Positions 17,416 to 25,795 of a stretch of 32,947 nt of DNA are shown here, one piece after another (position 1 is the first letter of the stretch; each line of letters starts with the position of its first letter). The stretch spans positions 1 through 32,947 of the forward strand of contig CAJTYD010000021.1 of the NCBI GenBank assembly GCA_910583775.1, in the 5' to 3' direction. The DNA comes from an uncultured Muribaculaceae bacterium (GTDB lineage Bacteria; Bacteroidota; Bacteroidia; Bacteroidales; Muribaculaceae). The translations under genes and the position numbers were made by a program. The notes beneath the pieces are model-generated. The model did not search any database, was not told the origin of the DNA, and saw only the letters and a program-made list of their open reading frames with translations.

Positions 17416-17740
17416 GACTCCTGTTAGGGGTCGTATTCCGCGACCGCCCCGCGGTCGTCTTCCATACCGCAAACCTACCACGGGTCGGAAAAGGCGTTCG
17501 CCTTTCCCGACCCGTGGCTACAATCCGTGACCCCTGCCGGAATCCGCTTCTATGCGACAATTAACCGCGACCGTGCGATAACGAACCGCGACTATGCGAC
17601 AACGAACCGGGACCGACGACCGCGGAGCGGTCTCGGATTATAGCCACGGGTCGGAAAAAGGGGAAACCTTTTTCCGACCCGTGGTGGCTTTGCGAAGTGG
17701 ATTACGACCGCGGGGCGGTCGCGGAAAGACCCTGACTCCT
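17416..17740. repeat. large inverted repeat with nested hairpins between convergent genes
   Basis: Two inverted copies of an approximately 80-bp unit face each other (about 17416-17496 and 17662-17740). Each has a small GC stem CGACCGC / GCGGTCG with a 3-base loop (17441-17457, 17705-17721). Each also has a long hairpin starting CCACGGGTCGG: 17478-17517 (18 of 19 pairs) and 17644-17684 (perfect 18-bp stem, 5-base loop). A further stem GACCGC / GCGGTC lies at 17618-17632. The centre (17550-17617) has imperfect tandem units like CCGCGACTATGCGACAACGA. The structure resembles REP/BIME repeats and would also terminate transcription from both sides. Confidence 0.8.
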
Positions 17741-17881
17741 CACAGTCCGACGGCGCCATCTCTAAATTGAGAAAAACCTTTCGGCTTGCAATTAATCCTC
17801 TGCGCCTAATACCACTACTATACTAAGGAAGTAATGTCAATCCATCGACTTATTCCGGCCGTAATTTTTGCTTTGTAGGGA

Positions 17882-18970
17882 TCAGTCGGCGAGGGAGAAG
17901 CGGTAGACGCAGGTCTGATGGTAGGGCTTTTCCGGATGAAGCTCGATCGAGGGGAAATGCAGGTTGTTGGGGGTGTCGGGGAAACATTCCGTCTCGAAGC
18001 AGATGGCGCTCCGGCGCGGATAGGTGGTGCCGTGCATACCGGTGAAGCCGGGCAGATAGTTGCCGGAATACATGATGAGGCCGATCTCCGTTGTCTCGAC
18101 GTCGAGGCGTCTTCCCGTCTCGGGGCTTACTACCGTTGCGGCGTGTGTCATCTCCTTGAGCTGACGTTTGCGCAACACGAAACCGTGGTCATATCCTTTG
18201 CCGTAAATGAGCTGGGGGAATCCGCATTCGATGCGCTCGCCGATTGCGTGCGGCTCGCGGAAATCGAACGGCGTGCCTTCAACCCTCAATATCTCCCCGG
18301 TGTGATTGGTGTTATCATCAGTGGGGAGATAATAGTCGGCGTCTAAGGTAACTATATGGTTCTCAATCGAAGATGTGGGTGTGGAGACGCCGTTGAGGTT
18401 GAAGTATGCGTGGTTTGTGGGGCAGAAGATCGCCGGAGCGTCGGTGGTCGCGTCGTAGTCGATGCGCAGTTCGTTGTCTTCGGTAAGAGTGTATGTCAGA
18501 CAGACGTCGATGTTGCCGGGGAATCCCGCCTCACGGTCTTTATAATGATATGTCATAGTTATATGGCGGCTGTCGGCGCTCTCAACCTTCCAGACCACAG
18601 TGTGGAAGCCGTGGTCGCCCGAATGGAGCGTGTTTGGAGCGGAGTTGAGGACGAGTTCATAGTCCTTGCCTCCGACGCGGATACGGCCGCCTAAAATGCG
18701 TCCTGCAACCGGGCCGATTGTCGCGCCGATATACCATCCCTTTGAGAGGTATTCGGCCCCTTCGAGGGAATCTGCGCCGATCACGACGTTCTCGAACTTG
18801 CCGTCGCGGTCGGGAACCATCATCGAGAGGATGATGGCGCCATAGTTGGTGACGCATACCTCCATCCCTTTTGAGTTGCACAGAACGTATAGCCCGGTCT
18901 TGCCTTGCGGGGTCTCTTTCTCGAAGGCTTCGGCTTTCAGGCCTGTCTTGTTTTCCATTGTCTTTTCCAT
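17882..18970 (-). CDS. galM: aldose 1-epimerase (galactose mutarotase family)
   Basis: This 362-residue cytoplasmic enzyme interconverts alpha and beta anomers of aldoses. His116 (NTLHSG) and His187 (TNHAYFNL) match the substrate-binding and catalytic histidines, and Glu326 (AICFETECFPDTPN) the general base. No signal peptide is visible. The ATG at 18968-18970 is used; a second in-frame ATG lies four codons in. It stands alone between the convergent repeat and an 860-bp upstream region that carries the same operator-like site and leader module as the symporter gene, implying co-regulation with sialic-acid uptake. Confidence 0.93.
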   Translation of the reverse strand: MEKTMENKTGLKAEAFEKETPQGKTGLYVLCNSKGMEVCVTNYGAIILSMMVPDRDGKFENVVIGADSLEGAEYLSKGWYIGATIGPVAGRILGGRIRVGGKDYELVLNSAPNTLHSGDHGFHTVVWKVESADSRHITMTYHYKDREAGFPGNIDVCLTYTLTEDNELRIDYDATTDAPAIFCPTNHAYFNLNGVSTPTSSIENHIVTLDADYYLPTDDNTNHTGEILRVEGTPFDFREPHAIGERIECGFPQLIYGKGYDHGFVLRKRQLKEMTHAATVVSPETGRRLDVETTEIGLIMYSGNYLPGFTGMHGTTYPRRSAICFETECFPDTPNNLHFPSIELHPEKPYHQTCVYRFSLAD

Positions 18971-19010
18971 GTTATCGATTTATTGTTAGAGTATAGTCGT
19001 TGTGTGGATA

Positions 19011-19137
19011 TTGGTTTATGGTTTGGATCTTGGTTTATGGTTTGGGTTTATGGTTTAGATAATACCTTTGCATCTATAATCGGGTCAAAGGGTAACCTCT
19101 AAACCTTAACCTTACACCCTAAACTTTAGCAAACTTC
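19011..19137. repeat. palindromic TTTATGGTTTAG / CTAAACC repeat element, copy 2
   Basis: Three TTTATGGTTT units (19015-19055) lead into TTTAGATAATACCTTTG. A spacer follows, then AAAGGGTAACCTCTAAACC and CCCTAAACTTTAG. Copy 1 at 2121-2331 has the same order and orientation on the plus strand. Here it lies within the presumed galM leader, starting about 40 bp from the ATG. Confidence 0.6.
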
Positions 19138-19214
19138 AATTATTAATTTAACGGATTCGGGTTGTGGTTTATTGGAAAGCTGTCACACAGCAGATTCTGA
19201 TTCTTTATATCAGA

Positions 19215-19405
19215 GGTCGGACTCACCCGGCATGATTGCCATCGGATAATACCGGATGAGTTCCGCGCCTCCGACCGTGAAGCATAAATAAAGTTAAGGT
19301 TCAGTAGTCATAACTGTTCAATCTTATTTAAGCAAGTATGTCTTGTAAAACTTACTTAAGGTGATTCAAACAGTCCATCAAATCATGAGAAAATAATCGT
19401 TAACC
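19215..19405 (-). promoter_or_regulatory. shared leader module: 21-bp box plus stem-loop, galM copy
   Basis: On the minus strand the 21-bp box (19385-19405) comes first and the stem-loop (19215-19276) about 108 bp later, compared with about 33 bp in the symporter copy. The stem pairs GGTCGG with CCGACC and ACTCATCCGG with CCGGGTGAGT. The loop is about 24 bases and a 5-prime bulge is present. Compared with copy 1, ACTCG/CGAGT is replaced by ACTCA/TGAGT, a compensatory change. Confidence 0.5.
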
Positions 19406-19566
19406 ATTAATATTATTCACCTTAATACTAAATACTAAGTAAAAATCGATCTGCGGTGTTTTAAGGTACAAGCTCTAAATCGCATATATCGCCATTGAAA
19501 TTCCTCTGGTTGTCGCAATAGTCCCAGTCTTCTATTCAATCCTCTAAATAGTCTAAATTGTAGTAA

Positions 19567-19577
19567 TTGTCGGACAA
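19567..19577 (-). promoter_or_regulatory. candidate FCD/GntR operator upstream of galM
   Basis: On the minus strand this reads TTGTCCGACAA within GATTTGTCCGACAATTAC. It matches TNGTNNNACNA, the general FadR/FCD operator form. It lies about 600 bp upstream of galM, similar to the distance at the symporter gene. Confidence 0.4.
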
Positions 19578-19832
19578 ATCGGGTCGAAATTAAAGCCTTA
19601 AATAATCGCTATCGCTTCGGAATTTATAAAATGCTGATAGAGAATAAATAAGGTTATAAGATTCGGCTGTTATGCCAACAATCTGCTTTTGCGCCTTAAA
19701 TTTAAGCATAATTTTTTGTTTCTGCAAACATTTTTGCAAATATTTTAATAAGTTTTTTTAATTGCTGATAAAATGTTGCAACAAATGTAGGGACAAAGGA
19801 TGTCCCTACATTTGTTTCGAATTTGCTTAAAG

Positions 19833-21125
19833 TTAGAGGCGTTTGATCACGATGTCTTTCCATTCCACCTTGATGCCTCCGCCGTCATGGATCTGAAGGG
19901 CGATGCGGCCCTGGGCCTTTCCGATCTTCTCGTCGCGGAAGTCGACCATTGGCTTGCCGTTGAGCCAGGTCTGCACATGATCGCCGACAACGCGGATGCG
20001 CATCGTGTTCCATTCTCCCTCCTTGAGGATGTTCTCCTTCTCGTCGGGAATCTTCTGCAGCCAGCCGCGGCCATACGACTCATAGATGCCGCCGGTGTCC
20101 TGTCCCTTGGGCGCCACTTCACACTGCCAGCCGTGAACTTTCACCGGAGGCTCGATGAACGAGCGGAAGAAGACACCCGAGTTCCCGTTGGCGAGCTGAC
20201 GGAACTTGAGCGTAAGGTCGAAGTCCTTGAAGTAATCGTTTGTGGCGAAATATCCGTATTGTTTGTCGGGACCGCTCTCGCATACGAGCAGGCCGTCCTT
20301 GACATACCATTTCTCGGTGCCATAGTTCGTCCAGCCCTTGAGGTCCTTGCCGTTGAAGAGAGACTCGGGCTTGCTGTCTTTTTTGGGGAGACGCTTGATC
20401 TTGATATTGCGGAACGACGCGGGGTCGCCGTGATCCTGGAGGCATATCACGCCGGTGCGGGCGAGACCGTATTCGGGAGCATGGCTCCATTTGCCGCTGT
20501 TCTTGCGGGCATACCAGTCGTCGGTCCAGGCCTCGAACTCCAGTATCTTATGGCCGTTGAGCCAGTGCTCCACGTGGCCGTTGTCAAAGACGATGCGCGA
20601 GTTGTTCCATTCTCCCTGCGGGTTGACGAAAAGGGAGTCGGGGTCCGGGAGATGCATCGCGTAGTCAACGCCTATCTTCTGCCATTCGGCGAGTTTCTTG
20701 GGAGAGCGTTTCTTTTCCCAGCCCTCGACGTCGATTAGCTGATATTCCGGGCCGGTCACGTACGGAACCTTGAAGTAGGGGTTCTCGACAACGTGATAAA
20801 GCATTCCGCTGTTTCCGCCGGGAGTGAGTTTCCAGTCCCAGTCGAGGATAAAGTTGTCGAATTCCTTGTCGGTGACGATATATCCTTTCCCGTCGCTTCC
20901 CGAACCTTTTGCCTTGATGCAGCCGTCGACGGCGTGCCAGGGCTCGGTCAGCGTAGTGCCGTTATAGTCTTTCCAGCCATTCATTGTCTTGCCGTCGAAA
21001 AGGAGCTCCCAGCCTTCGGCGATCTCCTTTTCGGTGAGCTTGTTGTTTTCTTTGGCCGTTGCGGGAATGGCCGACAGAAGCAGGGCTGCCGCGCCTGCGC
21101 TCAGAAATAGTTTTAGGGTCTTCAT
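19833..21125 (-). CDS. secreted tandem DUF1080 protein (3-keto-disaccharide hydrolase family)
   Basis: This 430-residue protein has a signal peptide (cleavage near ATA-K, residue 24) and two consecutive DUF1080 domains, each beginning with the family motif: LFDGKTMNGW (42-51) and LFNGKDLKGW (256-265). DUF1080 is a concanavalin-like beta-sandwich. Characterised members from Bacteroides cleave glycosides already oxidised at C3 (3-keto sugars). Its start overlaps the end of the upstream Gfo/Idh gene by 4 bp (ATGA), so oxidoreductase and hydrolase are made together. It is the last gene of the four-gene run. Confidence 0.88.
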   Translation of the reverse strand: MKTLKLFLSAGAAALLLSAIPATAKENNKLTEKEIAEGWELLFDGKTMNGWKDYNGTTLTEPWHAVDGCIKAKGSGSDGKGYIVTDKEFDNFILDWDWKLTPGGNSGMLYHVVENPYFKVPYVTGPEYQLIDVEGWEKKRSPKKLAEWQKIGVDYAMHLPDPDSLFVNPQGEWNNSRIVFDNGHVEHWLNGHKILEFEAWTDDWYARKNSGKWSHAPEYGLARTGVICLQDHGDPASFRNIKIKRLPKKDSKPESLFNGKDLKGWTNYGTEKWYVKDGLLVCESGPDKQYGYFATNDYFKDFDLTLKFRQLANGNSGVFFRSFIEPPVKVHGWQCEVAPKGQDTGGIYESYGRGWLQKIPDEKENILKEGEWNTMRIRVVGDHVQTWLNGKPMVDFRDEKIGKAQGRIALQIHDGGGIKVEWKDIVIKRL

Positions 21126-22381
21126 TGGTTTATATTTATTGTTTTACCTGTGTGTCGGCTGCGTTCCGCCTCTAAGATCAGCCGGTGTGATTCCAGAGCC
21201 ACTTCCAGCGGGGAGGTGAGTGGCAGCCCGGGATTCAGCAGCGATTCGATGAAATTGCCGATCACCGACATGTCGGCGCCTCCGTGGTGGGGAATCTTGT
21301 TGAGATGCGAATAATCATAAGTGGAGGTCTCGCGGGTGCGGAACATACGGGCGCGGATCAGGTCGCCGTAGCAGGAGATCTCGCCGCGGGTCATCTTAAT
21401 CTCGATGTTGCGGCAGTCGCGCTGGGTGAAGACATTGAGGATGAGGGATATCAGCATCCCGTTGTCCATCTCCATGGTGACCACCTGGTTGTCGACCACG
21501 TCGTTGTCGCAATGGTAGACGCAACGGCCGAAGCGACCCTCGCGGAGCTCCCTGTCGATGACGTCATCGATAGTCTCGCCGGGAGCCGGGATGAAATTGC
21601 CGATCCAGTCGCGGCGCCGTTTGTAGAGGTCGATCGCCGAGTAGGGACATTTATCCTCCACGGCGCAGTCGACGCATCTCCGGGAGCTTCCCTCGGGCGC
21701 GTTTTCCCTGCGGAACCATCTGAGCGACCCGAATGAGGAGACCTTGCTGCAGCGCGCTCCCGAGATCCATAGAAGGAAGTCGAGGTCGTGGCAGCATTTG
21801 GCCAGCAGCATCGGGTTGTTGTCCTTTTCGCGGTTCATTGTGCCGCGCACGTAGCTGTGGGTGTCGCGGTCGATGCCCACCTCCTCGATGTGGCTGATGG
21901 AGATGATCTCGCCGTATTTCCCCGATTCGATCAGCTCCTTTATCTTGATGAAGAGGGGATGATGGCGCAATACGTGGCAGACCGATACCTTGAGCCCCTT
22001 TTCCTCCGCTTTGGAGGCAATCTCGAGGCATTGGGAGTAGGTCTGCGCGATCGGTTTCTCCAGAAGGATGTGATAGCCGGCGCCGATGGCGAGCATGCAA
22101 TGGTCGTAATGAAGCTTTTCGGGGGTGCAGATGATAGCGGCGTCGGCGATCTTCGGCATGGCGAAGAATTTCTCGCAGCTATCGAAACGCATCTCCTCGG
22201 GGATGCCGAACCTGTCGGCGAGGAAGTCTCTTCTCACCTTGTCGGGTTCGACCACAGCCACGAGCTCCGCCTTGTCGGGGTTAGACTCCACATAGTGCAT
22301 GTAGGTTCGCGTGCGATTGCCTGCCCCGACAGCGACTATCCGGACAGGCGATCCCACTTTCGTATCTTTATTCTCAATCAC
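21122..22381 (-). CDS. Gfo/Idh/MocA-family NAD(P)-dependent oxidoreductase, cytoplasmic
   Basis: This 419-residue protein has an N-terminal Rossmann fold (VAVGAGNRTRTY, about 16-27), the family EKP motif (108-110, LLEKPIA) and a catalytic-region CCHDLDFLLW (196-205, His198). There is no signal peptide, so it should be cytoplasmic. A cysteine group CVDCAVEDKCPY (Cys236, Cys239, Cys245) could bind a metal and is not part of the core fold. It overlaps both neighbours by 4 bp. Next to DUF1080 genes it probably oxidises or reduces a sugar at C3. Substrate is unknown. Confidence 0.9.
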   Translation of the reverse strand: MIENKDTKVGSPVRIVAVGAGNRTRTYMHYVESNPDKAELVAVVEPDKVRRDFLADRFGIPEEMRFDSCEKFFAMPKIADAAIICTPEKLHYDHCMLAIGAGYHILLEKPIAQTYSQCLEIASKAEEKGLKVSVCHVLRHHPLFIKIKELIESGKYGEIISISHIEEVGIDRDTHSYVRGTMNREKDNNPMLLAKCCHDLDFLLWISGARCSKVSSFGSLRWFRRENAPEGSSRRCVDCAVEDKCPYSAIDLYKRRRDWIGNFIPAPGETIDDVIDRELREGRFGRCVYHCDNDVVDNQVVTMEMDNGMLISLILNVFTQRDCRNIEIKMTRGEISCYGDLIRARMFRTRETSTYDYSHLNKIPHHGGADMSVIGNFIESLLNPGLPLTSPLEVALESHRLILEAERSRHTGKTININQ

Positions 22382-25300
22382 TTCTTTGCTTTCTTATTCT
22401 TTTTACCCTTGTTTTTCGCCTGAGCCTCCTTGGAAAGGTCGAGCACGCGGATGTTGCGGAATTTCACGCCTGCACCGTGGCCGCAGAAGCTTATGTGGCC
22501 CTCTTTGTTAAAGAGGCCCGGGTGGTTCTGATGGTCAAGGGTGTAGGGATTATTCTTCGATCCGTCGGGAGCTACGTTGTGGCCCTGGACGGCATCACGC
22601 ACGTTGACGTCGGTAACGACCTTGCCGTCGACCGTCACGGTGATATGGTCGCCCACGGCCTTGATCTCCTCTGTGTGCCACTGTTTGATGGGACCGAAGT
22701 CGATGTGCTCGGGCACGAAGATGCCGTAGACAGAGCCGTGGTTCTGATAGGGACGGAGACCTGTGTAGCCGTAGGGATGGCCCTGGTAGACGGGATCGTC
22801 ATGGTCGAGGATCTGGATCTCCATGCCGTCATAGGCGGCGTCGACGCCGGTAACGTCCTTGCCGGTGCGGATGCCGATGCCGTTGTTCACGGCGGGAACA
22901 TCGAAGAAGAATTCAAAGCGGAAGATGAAGTCGCTGTAGTTCTTCTTGGTGTAGAGATTGCCCTGGCCGCCGTATTGGGCGGTGACGTAGATGTTGCCGT
23001 CCTGCGGAACGTAGGCGGTGGTGTTGCCGTGGAAGTTCTCGAGCGAGCGGCCGTCGAAGAGGAGTTCGAAACCCTGCGCCTTCTCCTCGTCGGAGAGAGT
23101 GTATATCGGGGTTTCCGGGAGGATCTCGTAGTAGAAATTGCGGTATTCGAAGTTTCCGGTGAATTTGACCTCTCCGTTCACGGGAGCTTTTCTGTCGGTT
23201 CCGGGGATGATGTTGAGCATCTCGTTTTCGGAAACGGGCGTGCCGTCGATGTCGATGGAGACGCGGTCGTCACGCATCAAGACGTGCATCGTGTTCCATC
23301 CCTCGGCCAGAGGCACTCTCTTGTCGCCTACGGCATACACGGCCTGCTGCCTGTTCCATTTGATGAGGTCCATGCCGCGGAGAGTAGCGGTGGCGTCGCC
23401 GGCCGGTTTGAAGTCGAGGTAGAGCTCGAAGTTCTCGGGCTTGCCCGGCAATGCGATCGATTTCCCGCATTTCGCCGGGTTCTCTCCCTGCAGGGTGGTG
23501 AAGCCGCCGTTGTCGTTCCAGTCGGCGAGGAATCCGTTGACGCGGTCGATAGAATAGCCGGCGTCGGCGTTACCCTTGTCTTTCTGGGCCTGGAAGACGG
23601 GGATCGTGCTCTTCACGATATTCTTCATGGCCTCTCCGCGACGCAGCGAAGCGTTTTTGTTGATGATGTCGGTGAAGATGGAGGCGGCGTAGAAGCCGAG
23701 CTTCGGGTCGTTGATGCGGCTGGCGGCGAGCATGGCGGCCGGGAGCGTCGGGCTCTGGGTGAGCGCGCGGATCACGAGCTTCTGGATGTCTTCGCCCGGA
23801 TTGAGGTCGAGGGCGCGGCTATAGAGGAAATATGCCTGAGAGGCGGTAGGTTTCGATTTCTTCACAAGAGCGATGTAACGGCGGAGGATACGGTCTTTCT
23901 CGGAGGCGCCTGATTTGGCTGCGATGTCATAGAGGATACCCGTCACGGCGGGATTCGAGACTTCGAGAAGGGCGTTGAGCGCGGCTGCCTTGTCGGTCCC
24001 TTCATATCCCTTTGTGAGAAGACCTATGGCCTGCATCGTTCCGCACTGGGCGAGGAGGGGATAGTAAAGCGCCTGGTCGGAGGCTTTCTGCATACGGGCG
24101 TTGATTAGTTCATACTGTCGGTCGGAGGCCAGGGGAGCGATGGCGCTCTTGGCGGCTTTCTGGAGCAGGACCGTGGTCTCTCCCTTCGAGGCTTCGAGCA
24201 TATCGCAGAGGGCCTGGAAATTGGAGGCCGTGGCTACGCCGTCGAGGGCGGTAAAGGCGGCTTTGCTGATTGCGGGGTCACCGGATTTAGCCAGTTCGAC
24301 AACTTTCGGATAAGCGGCGCGTATGTGGCGGGACGCAGCGAGACCTAAGGCTGAGATCACAGCGGGCTGATTCGTCGAGTCGAGGCATTTGAGGACGCCT
24401 TCGTTGATGTTGCCGTGGAAGGAGAGAAGGGCATTGTAGGCTGTCTTCGCTCTTTCTCCGTCATTGCCGAGCTGGGCGAGAAGAGCCTCGAGGGCTTTGT
24501 CGCCGCCGATCTTCGAGGCGGCCTCGACGGCTGCCTGCGAAAGAGTGGCGTCGGAGCTCCGGATTGCATCGCAGATGAGGCCGATCTGGCTCAAGGCGTG
24601 GATGTTGCCGAGCCATCTGATCACGTCGATCTGCGAGGCGAGCGGAAGTTTCGGATATTTCGCGGCGACCTGCGCTACGATGCCCTCGCCGGCGGCGCTC
24701 TGCGCGTTAAGCAGGGCCGTGTGGCGGTATTCGGCGCCGGGGTCGGAGAGGGCGGCGATTACGTTTTTCGCGGCGTTCTTCGGATCGCTCTTCAGGAGCA
24801 GCCGAAGTCCGGCACAGCGGATCGATTCATCCTTGTCCTTTATAAGTTTCTTAGCCTCCGAGACCACGGTCTTGCTCTGGCCGAGGCCGTTGAGCACCTG
24901 GAGGTAAGGATCGCGGTCGGCTTCCTTCGAGAGAGCCTTCACCGAGGCTTCGCCGCCGCAGACGGAGAGGGCGTTGAGCGCCGCCTCCTTCACTTTGGGA
25001 TCGGTAGATGCCGCCCACTTGAGGAGCTGGGGCTCCACATCCTTCAGCTTGCGGAAGTATGCGAGATATGCCATATCGGCATCGGGAGCGGTGGCGTTGT
25101 TTATGAACATGCTCACCTTGTCGTCGATTCCCTTTATGTGGGCGAGACCCTCGAGGGATGTGGCGCGGAGATAGCTGTCGGAGAGCAGACCGTTGTAGAG
25201 GTTGAAGTCTTCGGCTGTGGCGAGCTTGTTGAGCTGCGTGAGGATGAAGGCGCGGTTGGCATTGTCCTTGCAGGCCGATAGTCCTTTTATCAAGGCGTCG

Positions 25301-25623
25301 TGGATGGGCTTGCGCAGCGCTTCCTGGCCGGCTGCCGACACATAGTTGACTACGCCGTTGATGGCGTATTCGGCTTTAGAGTTGTCGGCCTCGGAGGCGG
25401 GGCGCAGCATGGATGTGAGCAGGTTGATGCCCGTTTCGCCGGTGCCGGCGATCTCCTTCATGATCCTGTTGTAGGACTTCGAGGTCTTGGCAGGGAGCTG
25501 GGCGAGGCCATCGGTTACAACCGTCTCCGGCTTGCGGTTGCGGCTGTCGGTCTGGGCCATCATACCGTCGCAGAAAAGTAGCATCAGCGACGGCAGCAAT
25601 ATGGATAGAAATATTTTTTTCAT
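22378..25623 (-). CDS. large secreted HEAT-repeat protein with C-terminal DUF1080 domain
   Basis: This 1081-residue protein has a signal peptide (cleavage near MMA-Q, residue 23) and a long helical HEAT-like repeat region (about 35-690, units such as KVKEAALNALSVCGG). A beta-rich LamG-like segment follows (about 700-830), then a DUF1080 domain (about 845-1062, starting FELLFDGRSLENF) and a Lys-rich tail. A HEAT solenoid usually binds proteins or other large ligands, so this could be a scaffolded 3-keto-glycoside hydrolase. It overlaps the downstream Gfo/Idh gene by 4 bp and lies 170 bp after the Tat-type Gfo/Idh gene. No enzymatic residues can be assigned by eye. Confidence 0.85.
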   Translation of the reverse strand: MKKIFLSILLPSLMLLFCDGMMAQTDSRNRKPETVVTDGLAQLPAKTSKSYNRIMKEIAGTGETGINLLTSMLRPASEADNSKAEYAINGVVNYVSAAGQEALRKPIHDALIKGLSACKDNANRAFILTQLNKLATAEDFNLYNGLLSDSYLRATSLEGLAHIKGIDDKVSMFINNATAPDADMAYLAYFRKLKDVEPQLLKWAASTDPKVKEAALNALSVCGGEASVKALSKEADRDPYLQVLNGLGQSKTVVSEAKKLIKDKDESIRCAGLRLLLKSDPKNAAKNVIAALSDPGAEYRHTALLNAQSAAGEGIVAQVAAKYPKLPLASQIDVIRWLGNIHALSQIGLICDAIRSSDATLSQAAVEAASKIGGDKALEALLAQLGNDGERAKTAYNALLSFHGNINEGVLKCLDSTNQPAVISALGLAASRHIRAAYPKVVELAKSGDPAISKAAFTALDGVATASNFQALCDMLEASKGETTVLLQKAAKSAIAPLASDRQYELINARMQKASDQALYYPLLAQCGTMQAIGLLTKGYEGTDKAAALNALLEVSNPAVTGILYDIAAKSGASEKDRILRRYIALVKKSKPTASQAYFLYSRALDLNPGEDIQKLVIRALTQSPTLPAAMLAASRINDPKLGFYAASIFTDIINKNASLRRGEAMKNIVKSTIPVFQAQKDKGNADAGYSIDRVNGFLADWNDNGGFTTLQGENPAKCGKSIALPGKPENFELYLDFKPAGDATATLRGMDLIKWNRQQAVYAVGDKRVPLAEGWNTMHVLMRDDRVSIDIDGTPVSENEMLNIIPGTDRKAPVNGEVKFTGNFEYRNFYYEILPETPIYTLSDEEKAQGFELLFDGRSLENFHGNTTAYVPQDGNIYVTAQYGGQGNLYTKKNYSDFIFRFEFFFDVPAVNNGIGIRTGKDVTGVDAAYDGMEIQILDHDDPVYQGHPYGYTGLRPYQNHGSVYGIFVPEHIDFGPIKQWHTEEIKAVGDHITVTVDGKVVTDVNVRDAVQGHNVAPDGSKNNPYTLDHQNHPGLFNKEGHISFCGHGAGVKFRNIRVLDLSKEAQAKNKGKKNKKAKK

Positions 25624-25649
25624 GGTTGCAGTTCGAAAGAATTATATTT

Positions 25650-25795
25650 AGAGGGTGTCTGGATTTAAATGAAATTAATACAGATAGAGGTTTTTTGAGG
25701 GATTTAATTCACCAAAAAGATCATCTGTAGTGATTTCAGGATTTTCCGTTACATACTCTAAAAGTTAAAATCGGTTTAAATTCAAACACACTCTT
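25650..25795. repeat. MITE-like element with imperfect terminal inverted repeats
   Basis: AGAGGGTGTCTGGATTTAAA at the left end matches the reverse complement of the right end (25775-25794) at 17 of 20 positions. About 105 AT-rich bases lie between, with no gene. The right arm overlaps the stop codon of the upstream Gfo/Idh gene. This could be a small non-autonomous transposon remnant or just an intergenic palindrome. Confidence 0.3.

Larger units (their letters stand above)
18971..19832. other. long intergenic region upstream of galM
   Basis: This stretch of about 860 bp has no gene. Reading towards galM (leftwards) it holds an operator-like site (19567-19577), the shared 21-bp box (19385-19405), an imperfect stem-loop (about 19330-19362), the shared stem-loop (19215-19276) and the TTTATGGTTTAG-type repeat (19011-19137). 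The AT-rich right part (19660-19800) follows the end of the DUF1080 gene. The content parallels the region upstream of the symporter, but the repeat sits on the other side of the stem-loop. Confidence 0.6.

Noticed and set aside
22477..23913. Plus-strand ORF (478 aa) opposite the HEAT-DUF1080 gene
   Set aside because: Valine- and aspartate-rich antisense translation without domains. The minus-strand protein has a signal peptide, repeats and a DUF1080 domain.
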